Assembly (NCBI GenBank): GCA_040902195.1
Contig: JBBDXS010000013.1
Location: 1-64,000 of the forward strand
Direction: 5' to 3'
Origin: JBBDXS01 sp040902195
Lineage (GTDB): Bacteria; Chloroflexota; Dehalococcoidia; DSTF01; RBG-16-68-14
DNA: 64,000 nucleotides
Below are positions 34,219-42,570 of the stretch, piece after piece (position 1 is the first letter of the stretch; every line of letters starts with the position of its first letter). The notes beneath the pieces were generated by a model. It ran no database searches. It saw nothing but the letters and a program-made list of their open reading frames with translations, and was not told where the DNA came from. The translations under genes and the position numbers were made by a program.

Positions 34219-35144
34219 CGCCTGCCGTCCTTCGTCTCCGGCGCCGGCGCCTTCACGCCGTAGCGCTCCTCCAGCAGCCGCACGAACGCCTCGCCAGCGC
34301 GGCTCAGCGGCCTGTTCCGGCGGTAGATCAGCGAGATCTCGCGCTGCGGCATCTCCATGCCTTCGACGCGGATCTGGCGCAGGTCGCCGCGCTTCAGCTC
34401 CTGCTCCACAGAGACCATCGGCAAGATCGCGATGCCCAGCCCCTTCTCAACCATCTTCTTCGTCGCTTCCATATTGTCGAGCTCCATCATCGGCGACACG
34501 AGGATGCCCGCCTGCCGCAGCGCGTTGTCGACCAGCGTGTAGTAGCTCGAGCCGCGGCTGAACATGAGCAGCCGGCGCTGCCCGACCTCCTCGATCGTCG
34601 CGACGCCGCTCTCAGCGAACGGGAGCTTTGGTGAGGCGACAAGGACGACTTCGTCTCGATAGAGGGGCACCGTGACCACATCGGCGTGCGAGATCGTCCG
34701 CTCCAGCCCGATCTGCACCTCGTCCTCGATCACCATCTGGACGATCTGTTCTGAGTGCTCCGTCCGCACCGAGACCTCGAGGCCGGGATAGCGCTGCCGG
34801 AACTCCTTCAGCAGCTCCGGCAGGACGTAGGTGCTGATCGTCGGCGCCGCGCCGAGGCGCAGCGTGCCCAGCTCGAGCTGTCGCAGCGATTGCACAGCGT
34901 CGCGGCCGTCGTGGAGCGCCTTGATCACGCGCTGGGCGTGCGGAAGAAACACCGCGCCTACCTCGGTCAGCGTAACGCCGCGGCCGTTGCGTTCGAAGAG
35001 CGGCTCTCCCAGATCGCGTTCCAGCGTCTGGATCCGCGCGGTCACCGAGGGCTGGGTGAGTTGGAGCGATTCGGCCGCGCGGCTAAAGCTCCGGTGTGCG
35101 GCCACCTGAAGAAACGCCTCGAGCTGCCCGATATCCATGCCCAT
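34215..35144 (-). CDS. LysR-family transcriptional regulator
   Basis: A 309-residue LTTR: N-terminal winged helix-turn-helix (FSRAAESLQLTQPSVTARIQTLERDLG) and a periplasmic-binding-like effector domain (LRLGAAPTISTYVLPELL), closest in style to CysB/CbbR-type regulators. Effector unknown. Its 3' end overlaps the convergent nfo by four bases. The start at 35144 has no ribosome site; the Met two codons later is an alternative. A T-N11-A dyad abuts the start. Confidence 0.92.
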   Translation of the reverse strand: MGMDIGQLEAFLQVAAHRSFSRAAESLQLTQPSVTARIQTLERDLGEPLFERNGRGVTLTEVGAVFLPHAQRVIKALHDGRDAVQSLRQLELGTLRLGAAPTISTYVLPELLKEFRQRYPGLEVSVRTEHSEQIVQMVIEDEVQIGLERTISHADVVTVPLYRDEVVLVASPKLPFAESGVATIEEVGQRRLLMFSRGSSYYTLVDNALRQAGILVSPMMELDNMEATKKMVEKGLGIAILPMVSVEQELKRGDLRQIRVEGMEMPQREISLIYRRNRPLSRAGEAFVRLLEERYGVKAPAPETKDGRR

Positions 35145-35146
35145 GT

Positions 35147-35161
35147 ATCGAATATTTCTAT
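35147..35161. promoter_or_regulatory. Putative LysR operator dyad
   Basis: ATCGAA-TAT-TTCTAT is an imperfect dyad containing a T-N11-A core (T35148, A35160), the LysR-family signature, placed immediately before the regulator's own start and about 50 bases from the divergent promoter. Autoregulation is inferred. Confidence 0.4.
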
Positions 35162-35192
35162 CGAAGGTGGCGGCAGTGTATCATACCTTCGC

Positions 35193-35221
35193 TCGACCAG
35201 CGCAGCTTCGCACCGTATAAT
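35193..35221 (+). promoter_or_regulatory. Sigma70 promoter for the small tail-anchored protein
   Basis: TCGACC (35193-35198) and TATAAT (35216-35221) with 17 bases between. The predicted start is only a few bases before the ATG at 35234, so the leader is very short. Confidence 0.6.
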
Positions 35222-35233
35222 CCGAGGGCAATC

Positions 35234-35572
35234 ATGCCAAAGCCACGCAAGCCAAGTCGCAGCCGCCGCAGGCGTTCAGGCTCAGGCCGGCCGCCTCTCA
35301 CGCCGCCCGCCGCCCCGATGCCAGCGCGGCCCATCGAGCCGTCAGTCTCGGACGAATCGTTTGAGGAAGCGCCGGTCCAGGCGCCCTCGACTGTTCAGAG
35401 CCGGATCGCGAGGCGCGCTCGTGATCGCGTACAGGAGCCGGTCACCGAGCGATCGGCCCGCCGCCAGATGGGCGCGGACTACGCCTACGTTATGAAGGAC
35501 CTGCGACGCATCGTTGTCCTCGCGACTGCGGTCATCGTCGCCATCGTCGTCCTCTCGTTCTTCCTGCCCTAG
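35234..35572 (+). CDS. Small basic protein with C-terminal membrane anchor
   Basis: A 112-residue protein from the ATG at 35234 (GAGGG upstream). The N-terminal 40 residues are Arg/Ser/Pro-rich and disordered; the last 25 form one hydrophobic helix (VVLATAVIVAIVVLSFFLP), i.e. a tail-anchored topology. Function unknown. Convergent four-base overlap with the next gene. Confidence 0.65.
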   Translation: MPKPRKPSRSRRRRSGSGRPPLTPPAAPMPARPIEPSVSDESFEEAPVQAPSTVQSRIARRARDRVQEPVTERSARRQMGADYAYVMKDLRRIVVLATAVIVAIVVLSFFLP

Positions 35573-36075
35573 CGGCGCACGCGTCCCATCGCGACGATGA
35601 TGGCCATAATCGTCACGGCGTAGCCAAACACGTCGCTCGACACAACGTCGGCAAGCTCGACTCTCTCGTTGGCCGCCACAACGATGGCGCTTCGGACGAT
35701 ATACGCCGTGACCACCCCGGCGACGGCGGCCGCCTGAAGCTGGGGCCCCGTCTTGCGGTTCGTCGCGAGGCTGACAGCCTCGCCGGCGCCGTAACCCACG
35801 CCCAGCCCCACTACCAGCGCAAAGAAGATCGACCCAGAGAACGGCAGCAGAAGCGCCCAGACGGCGCCCAGCGCCGCTCCCACACCCAGGGCGGCGGCGA
35901 ACCCGCGTGCCAGGAACGCCGGCGATATTTCGAACTGTGGGAGGCGTCGTAGCTGGGCGCAGTCGCGGCAGCGGGCCCCCACGGGCGTCTGCACCAGGCA
36001 GCGCGGACAGATCGCCTTGCCGCACTTCCCGCAGGCAAGCTCCGTCTCTACCGAGGGATGGGTGGCGCACTGCAT
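35569..36075 (-). CDS. B-box-type zinc finger membrane protein
   Basis: A 168-residue protein. Residues 3-39 hold Cys3, His6, Cys15, Cys18, Cys23, Cys26, Cys36, Cys39, the spacing of a B-box/zinc-ribbon head found on many bacterial membrane proteins. Three to four membrane helices follow from about residue 50. The start at 36075 is chosen because homology begins with MQCATHPSVE. Role unknown. Confidence 0.75.
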   Translation of the reverse strand: MQCATHPSVETELACGKCGKAICPRCLVQTPVGARCRDCAQLRRLPQFEISPAFLARGFAAALGVGAALGAVWALLLPFSGSIFFALVVGLGVGYGAGEAVSLATNRKTGPQLQAAAVAGVVTAYIVRSAIVVAANERVELADVVSSDVFGYAVTIMAIIVAMGRVRR

Positions 36076-36116
36076 TCGGACTCTGGACAGCCTAGCACGG
36101 AGTGCCGGTTCGGGCC

Positions 36117-36998
36117 CTAGCGCGTGCGCCCGGCCGCGCGCTCGCGTCCGAGATCGAGCAGGGCATCCACCGACTCGTCCGGTAGCGGCGAGTGCTGGCC
36201 GCCGGGCAGCGGCTCGTCCGGGCCGTGGATGCCGTGGTAGTCGGTGCCGCCCCATGCGATGAGCCCGTACTTGCGCGCGAACCCCGCCAGCCGCTCGACG
36301 ACGTCCGGCGGATAGTCCTTGTAGTAGACCTCCATCCCGGCCAACCCGGCTGCCTTTAGCTCTGTCAGCATCGCGTCGAGATCGATCGGGCTGGTTGCAG
36401 CCGTCTCCCTGCCGCCGACCGGGTGCGCGAAACACGCCACGCCGCCGAGACGCACAATGGTCGCGACGGCTTCCACGGGCGTCATCTTCTCGCGCTCAAC
36501 GTAGGCCGGCCCGTTGCGCCCGATGTAGCGGTCGAACGCCTCCTTGATGTCGTTGACGTAGCCGCCCTCCACCAGCGCCTGCGCGACGTGTGGCCGCCCT
36601 ACCGACGCGTCGCCGGCGATCCTCTGGACCTGCTCCCAGGTGATGTTGATGTCCATTTCGTTGAGCTTCTGCACCATGCCCAACCCGCGCCCGCGTCGCC
36701 CTTCGCGAAAGCGCGCCAGCGCCTCCTGGAGCTCGGCGTTCTCCGGCTCCAGGTAGTACCCCAGGACGTGGATCTCACCGGCTGCGATGTCCGTGCTCAG
36801 CTCGACGCCCGGAATCAAGACCAGGTCATCGTACTTCGATGCCGCCGCGCGCGCCTCCTGAACGCCTTCCGTCGAATCGTGGTCGGTCAGCGCCATGACG
36901 CGCACGCCCTGCTTGTACGCCAGCTCGACCAGCTCCGACGGCGACAGGATGCCATCCGAGGCCGTCGAGTGCAGGTGGAAGTCGCCTCTACTCCCCAT
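36117..36998 (-). CDS. PHP-domain phosphoesterase
   Basis: A 293-residue PHP protein with the metal-binding motifs FHLHSTASDG, ALTDHDS, CFAHP and GGTDYHG. The family includes RNase AM/YciV-type 5'-3' exonucleases and nucleotide phosphatases. Start at 36998 inside the ymdB 3' end (11-base overlap). Next to ymdB and rny, a nucleic-acid turnover role is reasonable. Confidence 0.88.
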   Translation of the reverse strand: MGSRGDFHLHSTASDGILSPSELVELAYKQGVRVMALTDHDSTEGVQEARAAASKYDDLVLIPGVELSTDIAAGEIHVLGYYLEPENAELQEALARFREGRRGRGLGMVQKLNEMDINITWEQVQRIAGDASVGRPHVAQALVEGGYVNDIKEAFDRYIGRNGPAYVEREKMTPVEAVATIVRLGGVACFAHPVGGRETAATSPIDLDAMLTELKAAGLAGMEVYYKDYPPDVVERLAGFARKYGLIAWGGTDYHGIHGPDEPLPGGQHSPLPDESVDALLDLGRERAAGRTR

Positions 36999-37770
36999 CG
37001 ATCGCGTAGTCCCTATCGATGCGCTCGATGCCGCGCGCTTGCCCCGTCGACTCGTCGATATCGACAAGGACAGCATTGAACTGCAACACAGGACTCTTCT
37101 CGGCGACGGGCAAACGCGCCGGCATGCCCGTCAGGAAGCGCTGGAGCACTGCCTCGATCTCCGTGCCGATGATCGACTCCTTCGGGCCGCACATACCGGC
37201 GTCCGTCACGTACGCCGTGCCGCCCGGAAAGACGGTGGCGTCCGCGGTCGCGACGTGTGTGTGGGTCCCGACGACCGCCGATACGCGTCCGTCCAGATAG
37301 CGGCCCATCGCGACCTTCTCGCTCGTCGCCTCGCCGTGCATATCGACGAAGATGATGGCGTCGTCGGGAAGCTCCGCGAGCGCCGCGTCGGCCGCCCGAA
37401 ACGGGCAGTCGATCTCAGGCATAAACGTCCGGCCCTGCAGGTTGAGCACCGTCACGCCCTTCTGCGAGAGGATGCCGCGGCCCGGCGCGCCCGGGGGATA
37501 GTTCAGCGGCCGCAGGACCGGCGCCTCCTGCTCGAGCAGTAGGAGGACCTCCTTCTGGTCCCAGATGTGGTTGCCCGACGTAAGCACGTCGACTCCCGCG
37601 TCGAAGAGGTCCTGCGCCGTGCGCTCGGTCAGCCCTCGTCCGGCCGCGGCGTTCTCGCCGTTCGCGATAACGAGGTCGAGCTTAAGCTCGCGACGTAGCT
37701 CCGGCAGCAGCGCGGTAACGACTTTTCGCCCCGGCTTCCCCATCACATCGCCGATCATGAGGACGTTCAT
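36988..37770 (-). CDS. ymdB: YmdB-family metallophosphoesterase
   Basis: A 260-residue dinuclear phosphodiesterase (2',3'-cAMP type in Bacillus). Metal motifs are GDVMGKPGR, NGENAAAGRG, SGNHIWDQ, DMHGEATSEK and GTHTHVAT. In many bacteria it directly follows rny; here another gene lies between. The ATG at 37770 follows a gap of only 16 bases. Confidence 0.93.
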   Translation of the reverse strand: MNVLMIGDVMGKPGRKVVTALLPELRRELKLDLVIANGENAAAGRGLTERTAQDLFDAGVDVLTSGNHIWDQKEVLLLLEQEAPVLRPLNYPPGAPGRGILSQKGVTVLNLQGRTFMPEIDCPFRAADAALAELPDDAIIFVDMHGEATSEKVAMGRYLDGRVSAVVGTHTHVATADATVFPGGTAYVTDAGMCGPKESIIGTEIEAVLQRFLTGMPARLPVAEKSPVLQFNAVLVDIDESTGQARGIERIDRDYAIDGE

Positions 37771-37786
37771 GCAGACGAAAGTCCCA

Positions 37787-39028
37787 TCAGACGGTTCCAA
37801 GGCGGGAACCCAAGACCCAAGGCGGGAACCCAAGACCAAGATTACTAGCCCGTGTCAAGAGAAAATCTCTCACATGTTCTGCACTAACAGCACATAGAAG
37901 TTCGTCCAGCTTCGCGCGGATGACTTCGGCACTCTGTTCGGAGATTACACGAATGTCTTTATCCATCTTCTCGATGTCGTCCTTTACGTTGTGATGAAGA
38001 TCTCTGGTAGAGATAACCACAATCAGGTCGGGACGAATTTCATCCGCCTTAAGGCCGATCATCGCCAGATCTGTCTGGCCAAACGAAGTATCCTTGCACT
38101 CAACCAGCACAATCTTGTCGCCCAGGACGCCGAGCACGTCTATTTCTTTGGTGCCCACCATCTGCCCCGACCAAACCAAATCGGTCCTTTCGGTTAGAAC
38201 GTCACTCGCCAAGGATTCAAGCCACAACCCCTGCTGGACTCCACGCAGGTAGACATCGGCAACCTCAAGTGTCTCTACGACTGCCAGCTTGGCGCTTCCG
38301 CACTGAGAGCACTTGCCACTGCTCGCTGCTAGAGCCAGCTCAGCCTCTCTTCTCTCTTCGAAGTCCATCTGGGGCCCGCCACAATCCAGGCATCGGACGC
38401 CAAAGTGGGTAGTTAGGCAGTCTTTGTTCGAGAGGAGCAGAGTGAGCAAATCTGGATCGCTCTCGAAGGCCTCAAGCTGCTCTAGCGTGTCCCGTGTTAC
38501 GGCAAGCCTTCCAAACGCTTCCGCGACTACGGAAACAGCCATCCGCAATTTGTCATCATACAAGCTGCGTGCAGCTGACCTATACACAGGGGCGGCCAGC
38601 AGTCGGCCGTTAGGGCTGACTTCACCGCACACTTCGCAGAGGGTGGTGCGAGCACGCGAAGTCTTCCAGGAATGGTTCTCCAGGTTCTCGCCCAACGTGT
38701 CTCGAACGATAGCTCGGAGTGCGCTTATGTCGCTCTCGGTCATGAGAAGGATGTCGACCTCGCGCCCCAGGCTTGCTAGGCGACCATAAGTAGCGTCGCA
38801 AATTCGCAGCGCGATTGTGGCAGAGCCGTCTGCCGCGACTAACACTTCTACATCATCGTTTCCCATTAGCGTTGCAGGGACGTCGAAGCCCTGCCCTTCA
38901 AGGTCACTGGTGGCAGTTCGCCGAGCGTTCCTAAGGACAGGCTGGAACCCCCGATTCGCAAATGCTACGACAGCGCTCTCGAAACTAGCAGTAGCTCCGA
39001 GTCGAATATGACAGTCTGTGATGTTCAT
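37787..39028 (-). CDS. Zinc-ribbon PD-(D/E)XK nuclease-like protein of unknown function
   Basis: A 413-residue protein I cannot assign to a named family. Three Cys pairs (131/134, 213/216, 240/243) suggest zinc ribbons in the middle. Residues 294-312 read KEIDVLGVLGDKIVLVECK, matching a PD-(D/E)XK nuclease core (Asp297, Glu310-x-Lys312) with a following LIVVIS strand. The first 125 residues have no recognised domain. Sampled lines are about 45-55% GC against roughly 65% for neighbours, and it separates ymdB from rny, so recent acquisition is likely. A role in defence or in repair is a guess from the fold only. Confidence 0.7.
   Translation of the reverse strand: MNITDCHIRLGATASFESAVVAFANRGFQPVLRNARRTATSDLEGQGFDVPATLMGNDDVEVLVAADGSATIALRICDATYGRLASLGREVDILLMTESDISALRAIVRDTLGENLENHSWKTSRARTTLCEVCGEVSPNGRLLAAPVYRSAARSLYDDKLRMAVSVVAEAFGRLAVTRDTLEQLEAFESDPDLLTLLLSNKDCLTTHFGVRCLDCGGPQMDFEERREAELALAASSGKCSQCGSAKLAVVETLEVADVYLRGVQQGLWLESLASDVLTERTDLVWSGQMVGTKEIDVLGVLGDKIVLVECKDTSFGQTDLAMIGLKADEIRPDLIVVISTRDLHHNVKDDIEKMDKDIRVISEQSAEVIRAKLDELLCAVSAEHVRDFLLTRASNLGLGFPPWVLGSRLGTV
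37798..37837. repeat. Tandem 20-bp duplication at the 3' end of the nuclease-like gene
   Basis: The unit caaggcgggaacccaagacc occurs twice head to tail. It is within the last codons of the nuclease-like gene, next to a GGTTCC/GGAACC inverted repeat. It may mark an insertion junction or be one of the 'gaacc' type short repeats seen elsewhere in the window. Confidence 0.8.
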
Positions 39029-39087
39029 CTCAGCATGATAAACGAAGGGGCGCTATTCGCGCCCCTTCGTTACGAATCGGATTTCGT

Positions 39088-40620
39088 CTACCGCGCGTAC
39101 TCTACCGCGCGGGTCTCGCGTACCACAGTAACCTTGATCTGGCCCGGGTACTCGAGCGTCTCTTCGACCTTCTTGCTCACGTCCCGCGCCAGCCGCATCG
39201 CGTCGAGGTCGTTGATCTGGTCCGGCTTGACGATAACGCGGATCTCGCGCCCCGCCTGAATCGCGAAGGCCTTCTCGACGCCCGGGAAGCTGTGCGCCAC
39301 CATCTCCAGCGCCTCGAGGCGCTTGATGTAGTGGTCCAGCGTTTCCTGGCGCGCGCCCGGCCTGCTCCCGCTGATCGCGTCCGCGATCTGCACGATGATC
39401 GCCTCCACCGTCGAGGGCTCGACCTCGTCGTGGTGCGCCTCAATGCAGTGGACCACCGCCGGGTTCACCTTGAACCGCCGCGCCAGGTCCGCGCCGAGCA
39501 GTGCGTGCGTGCCCTCGACGTCGTGGTCGATCGCCTTGCCCAGGTCGTGAAGCAAGGCGCCGCGCCGGACGACGTTCACGTCCGCGCCGATCTCCGCCGC
39601 GATCATCGCACCGATGTACGCGCTCTCGACGGCATGTTTTAGCTGGTTCTGGCCGTAGGAGGTGCGGTACTTCAGCCGCCCGAAGACCTTGATCACCTCC
39701 GGGTGCAGCCCCGGACACTGCGCCTCGATGGCCGCTTCCTCGCCGGCCTCCTGGATCGTCGTCTCGACTTCCTGGCGCGCCTTCTCGACCATCTCCTCGA
39801 CGCGCGTCGGATGGATCCGGCCGTCCTGCACCAGCCGCGTCAGCGCGATCCGCGCGATTTCGCGCCGCACCGGATCGAAGCTGGCCAGCGCCACGGCGTC
39901 CGGCGTGTCATCGATGATCAGGTCGACGCCCGTCGCAGCCTCGAGAGCGCGGATGTTGCGCCCCTCGCGGCCGATGATGCGCCCCTTCATGTCGTCGCTG
40001 GGGATAGGAACGACGGAGACCGTGCTCTCGCTCACGACGTCCGTCGAGAGGCGCTGCATGGCCGTCGCTAGGATCTGGCGCGAACGGTACTCCGCCTTCT
40101 CCTTGACCTCGACCTCGAGCTGACGGACGCGGCGATCCCCCTCCTCGCCGATCTCCTTCTCGATTTCGTGGAGTAGGAGGTCCCGCGCCTCGCCGACAGT
40201 AAGGCCCGAGACGCGCTCTATTTCCTGAAGCTGCGTCTGGCGGAGCTCCTCAAGCTCCCCTCGTGATTGCTCTAGCCGTTCGCGCTGCCGATTGAGTTCT
40301 TCGTCTCGCCGCTCCTGCGCTTCGAGTTTGCGGTCTAGGTTCTCCTCTTTGGAAACGATGCGCTGTTCAAGCCGCAGGATCTCGTCCCTGCGGGGCTTGA
40401 GCTCAGCTTCTGTTTGGCTCCGTAGCCGAATCGCCTCCTCTTTGGCCTCAAGTAGTGCTTCCCGTTGCTGGGCTTGTGCGTCTTCCAGGATGCGGGTGGC
40501 GCTTCGTTCCGCCGCCTCCACCTGGCCCTTGCCTACTCGAACCTTGCTTGTGTATCCGAGAAGAGCCCCTACCGCCAGCGCTAAAACGCCGATCACGACG
40601 CTTAGAATGATCGCTGGCAT
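39088..40620 (-). CDS. rny: Ribonuclease Y
   Basis: Membrane-anchored endoribonuclease that initiates mRNA decay. The 510-residue protein has one N-terminal helix (IILSVVIGVLALAVGALLGY), a long Glu/Arg coiled coil to about residue 200, a KH domain (GREGRNIRALEAATGVDL) and an HD domain (LLHDLGKAIDH). Full length. Its promoter is visible upstream. Confidence 0.97.
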   Translation of the reverse strand: MPAIILSVVIGVLALAVGALLGYTSKVRVGKGQVEAAERSATRILEDAQAQQREALLEAKEEAIRLRSQTEAELKPRRDEILRLEQRIVSKEENLDRKLEAQERRDEELNRQRERLEQSRGELEELRQTQLQEIERVSGLTVGEARDLLLHEIEKEIGEEGDRRVRQLEVEVKEKAEYRSRQILATAMQRLSTDVVSESTVSVVPIPSDDMKGRIIGREGRNIRALEAATGVDLIIDDTPDAVALASFDPVRREIARIALTRLVQDGRIHPTRVEEMVEKARQEVETTIQEAGEEAAIEAQCPGLHPEVIKVFGRLKYRTSYGQNQLKHAVESAYIGAMIAAEIGADVNVVRRGALLHDLGKAIDHDVEGTHALLGADLARRFKVNPAVVHCIEAHHDEVEPSTVEAIIVQIADAISGSRPGARQETLDHYIKRLEALEMVAHSFPGVEKAFAIQAGREIRVIVKPDQINDLDAMRLARDVSKKVEETLEYPGQIKVTVVRETRAVEYAR

Positions 40621-40688
40621 CTCACAACCTTCCTTCCTTACGGATGTGTCACGTAAAACGTCCCTTCGAACAAAAATGATCTACTCGC

Positions 40689-40718
40689 ATGATACTTCTG
40701 CGCCACTGAAGGTGTCAA
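40689..40718 (-). promoter_or_regulatory. Sigma70 promoter of rny
   Basis: Minus-strand TTGACA (40718-40713) and TATCAT (40694-40689) with an 18-base spacer, about 60 nt before the rny ATG. Confidence 0.7.
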
Positions 40719-40801
40719 GAATGGCGAGAACAATCGCCGCCTACGAGAGAATCGATGCGTACGAGCGAGCCGGTAGCTAGAGAGTCCGCCTCGGAGCGTC
40801 T

Positions 40802-41443
40802 CTAATGAGCTCCCTCATCCGATGAACCGCCCTGCTCCGACCAGCACTCGTCGATAACGCGGCGGGCGACGCTGTACGAAAAGCCGCGGCGTGTTAGGAA
40901 CGCACCCAGCCGTTCTCGAAACGCCTGATACTCAAGTCCGGCCAGCGACCGCACGCGTCGCCGCGCCGCCTCGAGTGCCGCCTCATCGTCCGAGACGTCC
41001 GCCGTCGCCTCCTGCGCCGTCTCCGACTCGATTCCGCGCCGCCTCAGCTCGATTTGCAGCATGCGCTGCGAGCTCGGGTGCGACGCTTGGCGCGCCTCGG
41101 CCCAGAAGCGCGCAAACGCAGCGTCGTCCAGATAGCCGAGCTCTCGCATGCGATCGACGGTCGTCTCTACGGCGCGCGACGAGAAGCCTTTGCGAAACAG
41201 CCGCTGGCTCAGCTCACGCTCGCTGCGCGGTCGATGTGAGAGCAGCCGTAGGGCAGCCTCCTTCGCCCCGCGACGCGATTCCTCCTCGCGGATCGATATC
41301 AACTCTGCCAGAATAAGCGTCCGGCCCGGCCGCATGTCGCGCTCCGACGCCAGCTCGCGGCTCATCGAGAGCGCCAGCTCGCCGTCGACGTAGACGTCGA
41401 CCTTGCGGCCTCGCGGCTTCCGTTCGACCGCAGTGACGATCAT
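40802..41443 (-). CDS. recX: Recombination regulatory protein RecX
   Basis: RecX inhibits RecA filament growth. The 213-residue product shows the three-helix repeat pattern (RLLSHRPRSERELSQRL, YLDDAAFARFWAE, RRGFSYSVARRVI). Start ATG at 41443 overlaps the stop of the preceding flippase-like gene (ATGA). In the same region as recA but separated from it by the membrane gene. Confidence 0.9.
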   Translation of the reverse strand: MIVTAVERKPRGRKVDVYVDGELALSMSRELASERDMRPGRTLILAELISIREEESRRGAKEAALRLLSHRPRSERELSQRLFRKGFSSRAVETTVDRMRELGYLDDAAFARFWAEARQASHPSSQRMLQIELRRRGIESETAQEATADVSDDEAALEAARRRVRSLAGLEYQAFRERLGAFLTRRGFSYSVARRVIDECWSEQGGSSDEGAH

Positions 41444-42453
41444 GTGACCTCCGCTTGGGGTTGCGGCTCTTCGCGCGAGAAGTAGAAGATCTCGTCGGGC
41501 GTGAGGCGCATCAGCCACATCGCCGCAAGTCCGGTCAGCGTGATCCAGATGATGAACGTCAGGTGCGTCCCGATCGCGAAGCCCGTGGCCAGGGCGGGGT
41601 CCGCTCCAAGGCCTGCCGCCAGGGCCTGCGTCGCCACCTCGTACGGTCCGATCCCGGAGGGCGTGATCGGTATCGAGACGGCGAAGTTTGCCGTCATCAT
41701 AATCAACAGGTACTCGCTGAAGTGGAGCCCCAGCCCGAAGGCGTGGCCGAAGAACCAGTACGCCACCGCTTCGCAGAGCCAGCCCGCAAGCCCAAGCGTC
41801 GCGGCCGGCACGGCCAGCCGCACGTCACGCAGCGCCCGCATGCCATCGAGAAACTGGCCGGCGAGCGACTTTATTCCGCTCCTCGCTTCGTCTGAGAGCC
41901 AGCGGATCGGGTAGACGCGGTCCAGGTGCTCCGGCTTTAGCCAGCGCGCGCACGCGATCCCCAGAACAAGGCCGAGGAACGCCAGACCGGCCATCCCCCA
42001 GAACGTAGCGCGTAGGACGCCCGGGATGGCGCCTAGCCCGAACGCGAGCCCAACGAGGAGAATAAACGCGAAGCCGTCCAGCAGCGTCTCGACGACGACG
42101 ACTGTAGCCGTGAGCTCCGAGCGCGGGATGCTGTAGCGCTGCGAAGTCGTCTGGATGCGCAGCACATCGCCAGCGCGAAGGAGCAGCACGGCGTTCGCCA
42201 TGTTGTGGACCAGGAAGATGCCGAACAGCCCGAAAAACGGCACATTCCGGTGGTTGCCAAGGAACAGTCGCCAGCGAGCCGTGTGCAGCGCCTTCGAGAA
42301 CGTGAAGGCCAGGAGCCCTGGCAGAACCCACGCCCAGTTCGCGTTGGGCAGCGTCTGGAGCGCCTCGCTGATATCGACACGCCAGGCGAGGAGTACGAGG
42401 AAGCCGGCCGTCAGCACGACCTGGAACCAAAAGCTAGCAAGACGCAGTTTCAT
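41440..42453 (-). CDS. Lysylphosphatidylglycerol-synthase-TM/flippase-like membrane protein
   Basis: A 337-residue multi-pass protein with about eight helices of the UPF0104/LPG_synthase_TM family. Typical marks are RAGDVLRIQ, PSGIGPYE and the GTHLTFIIW ending. Family members flip or modify lipids; the partner is unknown. Start ATG at 42453. A candidate promoter (TTGCTC-N18-TATGCT, 42516-42487) lies between it and the recA terminator. Confidence 0.85.
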   Translation of the reverse strand: MKLRLASFWFQVVLTAGFLVLLAWRVDISEALQTLPNANWAWVLPGLLAFTFSKALHTARWRLFLGNHRNVPFFGLFGIFLVHNMANAVLLLRAGDVLRIQTTSQRYSIPRSELTATVVVVETLLDGFAFILLVGLAFGLGAIPGVLRATFWGMAGLAFLGLVLGIACARWLKPEHLDRVYPIRWLSDEARSGIKSLAGQFLDGMRALRDVRLAVPAATLGLAGWLCEAVAYWFFGHAFGLGLHFSEYLLIMMTANFAVSIPITPSGIGPYEVATQALAAGLGADPALATGFAIGTHLTFIIWITLTGLAAMWLMRLTPDEIFYFSREEPQPQAEVT

Positions 42454-42518
42454 CGTCCGACGCCGTCCAACCCCGTAGACCGCGCTAGCATATGCCCGCG
42501 GAGCCCAGTAGAGCAAAC

Positions 42519-42545
42519 GGCCGGGGAACGCGGCGTTCCCCGGCC
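42519..42545 (-). terminator. recA terminator hairpin
   Basis: A perfect 12-bp stem (ggccggggaacg / cgttccccggcc) with a 3-base loop, 25 bases after the recA stop; minus-strand GTTTG follows. It separates recA from the flippase-recX pair. Confidence 0.8.
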
Positions 42546-42570
42546 TTGCACTGCAAGCAACAGGGGTTGA

